Assembly (NCBI GenBank): GCA_937883755.1
Contig: CAKZYA010000003.1
Coordinates: 124,001-188,000 of the forward strand
Length of the DNA: 64,000 nucleotides
Reading direction: 5' to 3'
Origin: an uncultured Flammeovirgaceae bacterium
GTDB lineage: Bacteria; Bacteroidota; Bacteroidia; Cytophagales; Cyclobacteriaceae
In this document: positions 35,824-43,033 of the stretch, piece by piece
How positions within the stretch are numbered: position 1 is the stretch's first letter
How the letters are laid out: the number at the start of each line of letters is the position of its first letter
Program-made: the position numbers and the translations under genes
Notes under the pieces: model-generated
Told to the model about the DNA's origin: nothing
Databases searched by the model: none
What the model saw: the letters and a program-made list of their open reading frames with translations, nothing else

Positions 35824-38205
35824 ATGATCCGCAACTTCTTCATTACCGCTTTCCGTAATCTTAAAAGGGATAAAGTTTATACCCTAATCAATGTGTTGGG
35901 GCTAACCCTGGGTATTGCTTGCTGCATTACCATCTTTGTATTAGTTCGGTTTGAGACTTCCTTTGATGATTTTCATAGCAAAGCCGACCGTATCTACCGA
36001 GTTAATCTCAATCAGCAAACCCCGGGTGGTCGACACTTGAATGGGTACAATTTCTATCCGTTGGGTGAGGCAATCCGAAATGAGGTGAGTGGGTTGGAAG
36101 CGGTCACCAGTATGGCCTATAGTCGGCGTTTCCAGTTTACGGTAGGCGAAAATATTTACGAAGAGAAGCATGGCTTCTTTGCAGATACCGCCTACTTCAG
36201 CGTGTTTGATGGCGAGTGGCTGTTAGGTAATCCCGAAACCGCCTTCCAAGAACCTAGCACGGTGGTAGTAACAGACCAGTTTGCTGAACAGTATTTGGGC
36301 GGAATAGAAAATGCGATGGATACCTCTTTTATCTATGACAATAACTTGACCCTTAAGGTCAACGGTGTACTGAAAGCTCCGCCGCACAATACCGATATGC
36401 CGTACTCTATACTCGTCTCATATTCTTCGCTGCCAGCCTATGTGCCTAGTAGTATAGATAACTGGACGCAGGTGGGTTGGGGAGCTACGTTTATTGCTTT
36501 GCAGGAAGGCAGTGACCCAGAGCAAATCTCGGCTCAAATAGATAAGGTGAAGCAAAAGTACCTTTCTGAGGAGGATGCTAAGCGTACTTCTTTCGTACTG
36601 ATGGCTTTAGACGATAACCACGACCGAAACTACAATTATAATAGCTTCACCTATGACTTTCCGCTACCGCTAATGATCATTTTGTCGGTAGTGGCGGGTA
36701 TGATTGCCTTCATTGCCTGTATTAACTTTATCAATCTTGCCACAGCCCAATCGCTAAACCGAGCAAGGGAGGTAGGTATTCGGAAAACATTGGGTAGTAA
36801 CCGTATTCAGTTGATATTACAATACACTAGCGAAGCGTTGGTGATTACTATAATTGTGGTAGCACTAGGGCTGGCACTGGCCCGTATTCCTATGCGTATG
36901 ATTAACGTTCGGGCGGGTTATACCTACCTGAATTTTGACTTCTTTCAAAGTCCCTCTATGGTAGTATTTCTTGCGGGTGTCACCTTGCTAATCACCCTGC
37001 TAGCGGGCTTTTATCCCGCCTTTGTATTGTCGGGCTTTAAGCCAGTGAAGGCATTGCAGGGCAAAATCAGTAGCGGAAAGCCTAAAGGGCTTAACCTACG
37101 GCGAGGGTTGGTTATCACCCAGTTTCTGGGAGCTCAAGTGCTGATTCTGGTAACCGTGATTGTCATGAATCAGATTAGCCATTTCCGAGAACGACCCATT
37201 GGCTTCGATACCGAGGCTATTGTGTTTACCGTACTGCCTGATTCTACTCAAGATATAGCGACCTTTAAACAACAGTTGACTCGGAACTCTAACATTCAAA
37301 ACATTGCCTTTGGTTGGGGTGGTCCGTTACTCAATGCCGGAAGTATTCAGTTTTACGGAGAAGCCGGGGAGAATTCTAAAGATCAGGGAGTAATCCACTA
37401 CGGTGATGAACAGTATATTGCTATGTTTGAACGAACGCTACTAGCCGGAACCAACTTCTCAGCCGATCGAGCGAACCCGATCAACGAAGTAATTGTGAAT
37501 CAGGCAATGATTAAAGCGCTAGAGATTGATAATCATGACGAAGCCATCGGTGAGATATTTACGTTGGGGGAATCAGAGGTAACAATTAGAGGAGTCATTA
37601 ATGATGCCTACACCAATGCCTTCAGTAACAAGGTTGCTCCATTAGTGCTTCAGTACAACCCATCCCGGTTTGCCGGAGTAGCCATTAAAATAGCCCCAAC
37701 GCAGGTAGCTGAAACCCTTCAATTTATCAAAACTCTCTGGAAAGAAACATATCCTGATTATCTAATCAACATACGTTTTTTAGACGAAGCATTGGACGAA
37801 CAGTACGGCTTCTTTGATATGGTGCTAAACGTGATGGAACTAGCGGCTTTTCTCGCCATATTTATCGGTTGTATGGGGCTTTACGGTCTGATTTCCTTTA
37901 TGACGATCCGGCGTACTAAGGAAATTGGTATTCGAAAAGTACTAGGAGCAACTGTGGCAAATATCATCGTGATGTTTACTAAGGAATCTCTTCTGCTCGT
38001 TGCCCTGGCTTTTGTTCTAGCAGCTCCGGCGGGTTATTTCTTAGGACAAGCCTTCTTAATGGAGCTGCCCGAGCGTATTCCGCCCGGTGTAGAACTATTT
38101 GTAGCCACTCTTTTGACCTCACTCACTATTGCTCTTTTGACGATCTACTATCGTTCGTCTCGAGCCGCTGCCACCAATCCGGCGGACTCTCTTCGGTACG
38201 AATGA
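35824..38205 (+). CDS. MacB/FtsX-type ABC transporter permease (double FtsX domain)
   Basis: A 793-residue inner-membrane protein. It opens with MIRNFFITAFRNLKRDKVYTLINVLGLTLGIA, a classic MacB-like start, followed by a periplasmic core domain. The first FtsX domain has three helices (~285-420), a second periplasmic domain follows, and the C-terminal FtsX domain has RRTKEIGIRKVLGATVANI and ends in NPADSLRYE. Bacteroidota carry many such permeases, commonly in antimicrobial or lipoprotein export. No dedicated ATPase is adjacent; the nearest is the ytr-type ATPase 3 kb upstream. Substrate unknown. Confidence 0.93.
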   Translation: MIRNFFITAFRNLKRDKVYTLINVLGLTLGIACCITIFVLVRFETSFDDFHSKADRIYRVNLNQQTPGGRHLNGYNFYPLGEAIRNEVSGLEAVTSMAYSRRFQFTVGENIYEEKHGFFADTAYFSVFDGEWLLGNPETAFQEPSTVVVTDQFAEQYLGGIENAMDTSFIYDNNLTLKVNGVLKAPPHNTDMPYSILVSYSSLPAYVPSSIDNWTQVGWGATFIALQEGSDPEQISAQIDKVKQKYLSEEDAKRTSFVLMALDDNHDRNYNYNSFTYDFPLPLMIILSVVAGMIAFIACINFINLATAQSLNRAREVGIRKTLGSNRIQLILQYTSEALVITIIVVALGLALARIPMRMINVRAGYTYLNFDFFQSPSMVVFLAGVTLLITLLAGFYPAFVLSGFKPVKALQGKISSGKPKGLNLRRGLVITQFLGAQVLILVTVIVMNQISHFRERPIGFDTEAIVFTVLPDSTQDIATFKQQLTRNSNIQNIAFGWGGPLLNAGSIQFYGEAGENSKDQGVIHYGDEQYIAMFERTLLAGTNFSADRANPINEVIVNQAMIKALEIDNHDEAIGEIFTLGESEVTIRGVINDAYTNAFSNKVAPLVLQYNPSRFAGVAIKIAPTQVAETLQFIKTLWKETYPDYLINIRFLDEALDEQYGFFDMVLNVMELAAFLAIFIGCMGLYGLISFMTIRRTKEIGIRKVLGATVANIIVMFTKESLLLVALAFVLAAPAGYFLGQAFLMELPERIPPGVELFVATLLTSLTIALLTIYYRSSRAAATNPADSLRYE

Positions 38206-38234
38206 CCCACGTTATCCTTCTAAAGCCTATCGAT

Positions 38235-38870
38235 ATGATGAATTGGCTAAAAAACATTCCAACAGAAAAGTACTGGGATTACTTTATTTTGGCAGCTCGG
38301 TTTCTTTTGGGTTGGACATTTCTACGGTATGGTTACAGTAAACTCACGGGCGGACAATTTGGGGTTAGTGAAGAAGAGCTACTTACTCCGCTTCAAGACC
38401 TCTCGTTGCTCCAGATATCCTGGTACTTGTTCAATCATCAGCCCTTTAAGGCGGTTATTGGAGTGATGCAGTTTATCTGCGGTACATTGTTAATCGTCAA
38501 TCGCACGGCCATTATAGGGGCATTTATGTTCTTGCCTCTTGTAGCCACTATCTTAGTTATCGATCTAACGGTAATGCCTTCAGCGTTTAAGATAGCTTTT
38601 GCGTGGCGACTCTCGTTTTATCTACTATTAGACTTCTTAATCCTCTGGCACTACCGGGAAAGAATGGAGACTGTTTGGACAGCGGTTTGGCAGAATGTAA
38701 CTACTAAATTTAGCTATTCGCTATGGATGTACGCTCTGCTACCTCTTGCTGCAGTTGTCTTGGAAATTATCGGGATACTTCCAAAGGTAACGGTCAACGT
38801 TATCACTAACCCTAGTGGTATCTTGAATAGCATTCATGACACGGTAGATATGATACAACACCTGCTTTAA
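38235..38870 (+). CDS. DoxX-like integral membrane protein
   Basis: A 211-residue protein if started at the ATG at 38235; the longer frame from 38202 overlaps the permease stop. It has about four to five membrane helices, opening with DYFILAARFLLGWTFLRYGYSKLTGGQFG, the DoxX/DUF417-like pattern, and continuing VIGVMQFICGTLLIVNRTAIIGAFMF. DoxX-like proteins are small membrane proteins of loosely defined redox or quinone-related roles. The overlap or close spacing with the FtsX gene suggests co-transcription, but no functional link is clear. Confidence 0.75.
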   Translation: MMNWLKNIPTEKYWDYFILAARFLLGWTFLRYGYSKLTGGQFGVSEEELLTPLQDLSLLQISWYLFNHQPFKAVIGVMQFICGTLLIVNRTAIIGAFMFLPLVATILVIDLTVMPSAFKIAFAWRLSFYLLLDFLILWHYRERMETVWTAVWQNVTTKFSYSLWMYALLPLAAVVLEIIGILPKVTVNVITNPSGILNSIHDTVDMIQHLL

Positions 38871-38992
38871 CTTCATTGGCGAAATGCTATTTATAAGATA
38901 AGATCTAAGCTATCTAGTGGTATTACCTATTTGACTATCTATGACTGATTATAAAAGTAAAATAAACCGTACTGATTCTTTAAAATCATCTT

Positions 38993-39008
38993 AGTTTCAC
39001 CTGAAACT
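38993..39008. promoter_or_regulatory. Inverted repeat upstream of the histidine kinase gene
   Basis: AGTTTCA CC TGAAACT, perfect 7-bp arms, 25 bases before the kinase ATG. A TAAATTTG at 39021-39028, a perfect -7 element, lies just after it, so the repeat would cover the -33 region and fits a transcription-factor operator. Confidence 0.45.
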
Positions 39009-39032
39009 ACCCAAAATCAGTAAATTTGGCCT

Positions 39033-41009
39033 ATGCCAAAGAAACTGGGCCTGTGCTTGTTTTTGCTTCTACTAGCTATTTCTTCCGCCTTTGGTCAGGA
39101 GAAATTTCAAGAAGTGCAGCTAAAGTGGTTCAAGTCCAGCGAAATTCTTACTGAATCACAACTGGACCAAGTTTCCTTTACCGACTCCATACCCGAAACC
39201 TTATTGGCAAGGTCTTATCACTACGTGAAGGTCTTTCCGGGAGACTCCCTTCATGCTTCTCTATCTAATTTGCTTTGTGATGGTTTTTTGGAAGTAGAAC
39301 TTATATCAGGAGAGAAAACGGTATCCGTTAGAGACGCTGGATGGGAGAGGAATGCATTTCCTCTAGTGTTTCAAGTTCCCGAAGCGGTAAGACAATCCTC
39401 CTACTTTTACCTGCGATGCTTCAACTATCAGGAAAGGGAATACCCCTGGTTTGATTTCTACTGGGTGAGCGATGACTACATCGAGAGTGAGTTGTACAGT
39501 TTAAATACTTTATTTATTGTTAAAGATATACTGCCTAATGCGTTCTGCACCGGCTTAATTGTATCATTCATTATATTTTTCGGGGCATTGTATATATCGA
39601 GTCCCCGACAAAAGGTATATCTCCATTATATATTGTATCTGATTCCGCTGGCGATTTATCTATTGTACCGCTCAGACTACGTGATCTTCTTTTTGCTTCC
39701 AGAGTCAGTGGTGGTGGCTCCCTTTTGGTTCGTATTCGTCAATTATCCGATGCAAGTTCTATTTCATGTAGCCTACACCGCTTTTACCTTTACCTTTTTA
39801 GATGCCAAAAACCACTATCCTCTGTACTATCGGGTAGGTAGAGTAACTATTTTACTTGGTGGAGTTTACTTTGTTGTTCTTACATTGGGTATGTACCTAG
39901 AGCCGTATGCTTCACATTGGACGAATTCTTTCAACCTGGAACGGCTGGTGATTAGCGTATTCAGTATTTGGGCTAACATCTACGTAATCCGACATAGTAA
40001 AGACAAGGTGGGGTATATTGTAGCCATCGGGGCATTAATTTTTTTAGCAGGAGCCTGGGGTGCCTTACTTTACCACATGAATCTGATGCGCTTAGGAGCA
40101 GCCATAGAGGTTATCTTTTTCTCACTAGGCATTGGCTATAAGATCCGGCTGGAGCGACAGGAGAGAGAGCAGATAAAGTCTAGATTAATTGATCAGTTAC
40201 GTGAAACCGAACGCATACAAAAGCAGTATAGCACCCAACTAGAGCAAGAGGTAAAAAGCCGATCCGCCGAGCTGGTAGAGAAAACCCGGCAGGTAGAAGA
40301 GGAAAAGAAGCAAAAAATGAAAGCTCAGCTAGAGAGTAAGGTGGAGGAGATGAAGATGATAGCCATGCGCTCGCAAATGAATCCTCACTTTCTGTTCAAT
40401 TCGCTCAACTCAATCCGCCACCTTATTATTAAAGGCAAGACCACCGAGGCTTACGATTACCTATCAGATTTTGCCGTATTGATGCGAGCAGTGCTAGAAA
40501 ATGCCGAAAAGAATGCGATTACTTTGGCTGAGGAACTACTAGTCTTAGAGAAATATATTACACTGGAGAGGCTGCGCTTTCAAGGAGACTTTCAGTTTCA
40601 TTTATCGGTGCAACCTAGTATTAATCCCGACGAAGTGCTGATACCCCCGCTGCTGATCCAACCTTTTTTGGAGAATGCCATTATTCACGGTTTAACCCCC
40701 AAAGCCAGGGATAAAACCCTCGCACTTTCTTTCGAGTGTAGGGAAAAATCCTTGCTAGTAGAGATTGATGATAACGGCGTAGGCCGGATTGAAGCGAATA
40801 ATTCGCAACCCGGCAAAACGTCTATGGCTATTCGGCTGGCTCGAGAGCGGCTAGACTTGTTCGCTAATCGCTATCTCGATCATAATGGTCAAAACAGCTA
40901 CATTGATATTGTGGATAAGAAAGATACCCTGGGGCAATCGGTAGGCACCACCATCAAACTTGTACTTCCTATAATTCTCTCGCATGAAACTAAAAGCCGT
41001 CATCATTGA
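39033..41009 (+). CDS. Sensor histidine kinase, LytS type with 7TM-DISM module
   Basis: A 658-residue protein. A signal peptide (residues 1-21, ending AFGQ) precedes a beta domain of the 7TM-DISM extracellular type (to ~170), then seven membrane helices (~175-375) and a long coiled coil with QVEEEKKQKMKAQLESKVEEM. The kinase core is of the His_kinase/LytS class: His452 in QMNPHFLFNSLNSIRHLI is the phosphorylated residue, and ATP-binding blocks read FLENAIIHGL and DDNGVGR. It senses an unknown envelope signal and phosphorylates the response regulator whose gene overlaps its end by 26 bases. Confidence 0.93.
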   Translation: MPKKLGLCLFLLLLAISSAFGQEKFQEVQLKWFKSSEILTESQLDQVSFTDSIPETLLARSYHYVKVFPGDSLHASLSNLLCDGFLEVELISGEKTVSVRDAGWERNAFPLVFQVPEAVRQSSYFYLRCFNYQEREYPWFDFYWVSDDYIESELYSLNTLFIVKDILPNAFCTGLIVSFIIFFGALYISSPRQKVYLHYILYLIPLAIYLLYRSDYVIFFLLPESVVVAPFWFVFVNYPMQVLFHVAYTAFTFTFLDAKNHYPLYYRVGRVTILLGGVYFVVLTLGMYLEPYASHWTNSFNLERLVISVFSIWANIYVIRHSKDKVGYIVAIGALIFLAGAWGALLYHMNLMRLGAAIEVIFFSLGIGYKIRLERQEREQIKSRLIDQLRETERIQKQYSTQLEQEVKSRSAELVEKTRQVEEEKKQKMKAQLESKVEEMKMIAMRSQMNPHFLFNSLNSIRHLIIKGKTTEAYDYLSDFAVLMRAVLENAEKNAITLAEELLVLEKYITLERLRFQGDFQFHLSVQPSINPDEVLIPPLLIQPFLENAIIHGLTPKARDKTLALSFECREKSLLVEIDDNGVGRIEANNSQPGKTSMAIRLARERLDLFANRYLDHNGQNSYIDIVDKKDTLGQSVGTTIKLVLPIILSHETKSRHH

Positions 41010-41700
41010 CGATGAACATCATAGTATTGAGACCCTTCGGTTTGATCTGGAAAGGTGTGCTCAAGATAAACTGGAAGTAGTGGGTGCTTTTGATCAGATG
41101 AAAACCGCCCTACAGCAACTTCCCAAACTACAGCCTGATGTTCTGTTTACGGATATTGATATGCCGCATATCAACGGCATTGAAGGAGCTAGTATCTTAC
41201 AGCTACCCCACACCAAAGTGGTGTTTGTGACGGCTCATAAAAACTTTGCGATTGATGCCATTAAGGTGGGAGTTTACGACTACTTACTAAAGCCCGTTCA
41301 ATTAAAGGAACTGGACGAGCTAGTCAGTAAGATATACCAGGAGCACCTTGAGGCGGCTAGCCAGCCTAGTCAGTCGCAACGGATTGGGGTTCCGACCAGT
41401 GAGGGGGTTGAGCTGCTTAACTTTTCTGATATTTTATTTATTAAGGCTGAGAGTAACTATAGCGTTTTTCATTTAAGGGAAGGCAAGCAACTCACCCTGG
41501 GCAAGACCCTTAAATACTTTCAGCAGAAACTACCCACTTCCTTTATTCGCATTCACCAGTCGTACCTGATCAATACCCAGAAAATTAAAAAGTACCTGAA
41601 GAAAGATGGCGGTGCCCTGCTGCTAGAGGAAGATCACCTCTTACCTATTTCCAAATCACACCTAGAGGGGGTAAAGGCCGTTATCGACCGACTCTCCTAA
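40984..41700 (+). CDS. LytTR-family response regulator
   Basis: A 238-residue regulator. The receiver domain has the acid pocket at Asp9-Asp10, phospho-acceptor Asp57 (LFTDIDMPHINGIE) and DYLLKPVQLKEL. The C-terminal ~100 residues are a LytTR DNA-binding domain (ILFIKAESNYSVFHLREGK, FIRIHQSYLIN, LPISKSHLEGV). Such regulators bind pairs of direct repeats about 21 bp apart. Three repeats of exactly that period lie 283-345 bases downstream of this gene. The start overlaps the kinase gene. Confidence 0.95.
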   Translation: MKLKAVIIDDEHHSIETLRFDLERCAQDKLEVVGAFDQMKTALQQLPKLQPDVLFTDIDMPHINGIEGASILQLPHTKVVFVTAHKNFAIDAIKVGVYDYLLKPVQLKELDELVSKIYQEHLEAASQPSQSQRIGVPTSEGVELLNFSDILFIKAESNYSVFHLREGKQLTLGKTLKYFQQKLPTSFIRIHQSYLINTQKIKKYLKKDGGALLLEEDHLLPISKSHLEGVKAVIDRLS

Positions 41701-41707
41701 TAAATTT

Positions 41708-41850
41708 AAATCCCCCTGCCTCCCTTTTAGAAAAGGGGGAAATAGCTCGCTAGTTCAATTCCCACTTCTGCGCGAATAGGTGTTTGACAATCCATTCCCC
41801 CTTTGAAAAAGGGGCCACCGTGGCGGGAGACTAAGGGGAGTTTTTGCCCT
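41708..41850. repeat. C-rich/G-rich palindromic intergenic repeat, copy 1
   Basis: Two hairpin-forming units. The first runs AAATCCCCCTGCCTCCC then AGAAAAGGGGGA (41708-41743). The second runs ATTCCCCCTTTG then AAAAAGGGG (41794-41814), followed by a looser G-rich arm ending in AAGGGGAGTTTTT. The same building blocks return at 45350 and 62346. Such elements are common between Bacteroidota genes and may act as terminators or mRNA-stability elements (inference). Confidence 0.65.
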
Positions 41851-41982
41851 CCTGAAGAGATTGGGTACGCTCAGGGTGGCTAGCCACTCACAAGCAATCA
41901 CAAAAACTTTAAATGGGTTCATTACCGCTCCTCACCAAAGGCAAGTATCACCTTGGTTACTGTAAAGCACTCCTTTCATTTT

Positions 41983-42045
41983 AAATACTCATTGACCGAG
42001 GGCAAATACTCACTGGTATGGCGCAGATAATCATTGGTCGTTGAT
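41983..42045. promoter_or_regulatory. Three 21-bp direct repeats, candidate LytTR operator
   Basis: The units 41983-42003, 42004-42024 and 42025-42045 are exactly in phase at 21 bases. They begin AAATACTCATTG, AAATACTCACTGG and AGATAATCATTGG. A weaker match (AAGTATCACCTTGG) sits at 41943. Spacing of two helical turns is characteristic of LytTR binding sites, and a LytTR regulator gene is immediately upstream. The expected target is the lipoprotein gene at 42131. Confidence 0.6.
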
Positions 42046-42130
42046 GAATAGCATCTTCTTACCTACTATTGTAAAAAAAAGACAAATTTAAATTTAAATT
42101 TTACATTAACCCATATACTTGTTAAACCTT

Positions 42131-42667
42131 ATGAAGTACTTAAGAATTACCCTGTCACTCTTACTCGCCATTAGTCTTTTCCTTACGAGCTGCGGCTCAG
42201 AAGATGAAGGGGATGACCCAACGGTTACCAATGAAGCCCCTTTTTTTAAGATGACACTGAGTGGCACCGACTATGAAGCTGACTTTACTCAAACAGATAC
42301 TCCTATTTTTGCTGCGCTGGTTAGTCCAACCACCAGCTTAACGTCTATTACGATGACGGCCACCACGGGTGGAGGGACTATTGGTTTGGGAATGAGTTAC
42401 GTTGGAAGCGGCACCGATTCTTATACGCTTACGTCGGCTCCTGGTGAAGGAGATAACCTGCTGGAGGGGTTTGCTTTTTTCTTAATACCCAACGGGGCAG
42501 CAGAATCTGCCGACTATGAGGCAGTAAACATCAACCTAAACATCACTTCATACAACGCCCTAGCTTCAACATTTGCCGTGGTGGAAGGGACATTCTCGGG
42601 CATAGTAGAGGATAGCGATGGTGTTCAGACTGAGGTATCGGGTTCATTCAGAACCAGTAGCCAGTAG
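42131..42667 (+). CDS. Lipoprotein of unknown function, probable LytTR target
   Basis: A 178-residue protein from the ATG at 42131, with signal MKYLRITLSLLLAISLFLTSC (lipobox LTSC) and an acidic GSEDEGDDP linker. The mature part is beta-rich (FFKMTLSGTDYEADFT, then repeated Thr/Gly strands) and resembles the DUF6252-type lipoproteins of Bacteroidota in overall pattern, though I am not sure. An AT-rich leader precedes it, and the 21-bp direct repeats lie 86-148 bases upstream. It probably belongs to the regulon of the neighbouring kinase and regulator (inference). Confidence 0.7.
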   Translation: MKYLRITLSLLLAISLFLTSCGSEDEGDDPTVTNEAPFFKMTLSGTDYEADFTQTDTPIFAALVSPTTSLTSITMTATTGGGTIGLGMSYVGSGTDSYTLTSAPGEGDNLLEGFAFFLIPNGAAESADYEAVNINLNITSYNALASTFAVVEGTFSGIVEDSDGVQTEVSGSFRTSSQ

Positions 42668-42754
42668 AAATGACTAACCGTAGTAGCAAAATAACTTAAA
42701 GCCGAAAAATAAAGGATAGGCTCATTAGTGCCCGTTTGCAACGCGTATGGTAAT

Positions 42755-42916
42755 TAAGTAAGTGACAAAACTAATTCAGTCTTTCTTCCCGGACTTGTTT
42801 CGCGCCATGATGGCCGGGATCTCCCAAATAGTAAGAGGGAGACCCCGCGTGGCGTCCACCGGAATTCGCGTTGCTCATCCGGGGAGTGTGCCTTGTGAGT
42901 TTTGTCCACTTACTTA
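42755..42916. mobile_element. MITE-like element with 18-19-bp terminal inverted repeats
   Basis: The left end TAAGTAAGTGACAAAACT (42755-42772) and right end (42898-42916, AGTTTTGTCC ACTTACTTA) are inverse copies differing by one inserted base. The 125-base interior is GC-rich against AT-rich flanks and holds smaller palindromes (CCCGG/CCGGG, TCTCCC/GGGAGA, two CCGG sites). If the outer TA is counted as a target duplication, it resembles IS630/Tc1-type MITEs. No transposase is encoded. The rest of the gap (42668-42754 and 42917-43033) shows nothing recognisable. Confidence 0.6.
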
Positions 42917-43033
42917 CCTAAAAAAAATGTCACCTGCGCCTCAGTGAAGTGAAATAGTAAGAATTATATAACCTGATGTTTACCTCTAGGCTAAGCGTAG
43001 CATTAACCGAAAACACCCTAACCAACCAACACT

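Noticed and set aside
42762-42947. A 61-residue frame with a GTG start across the MITE-like element
   Set aside because: It uses the inverted-repeat ends as coding sequence, has no signal or domain, and follows no start context; it fits chance in a GC-rich insert.
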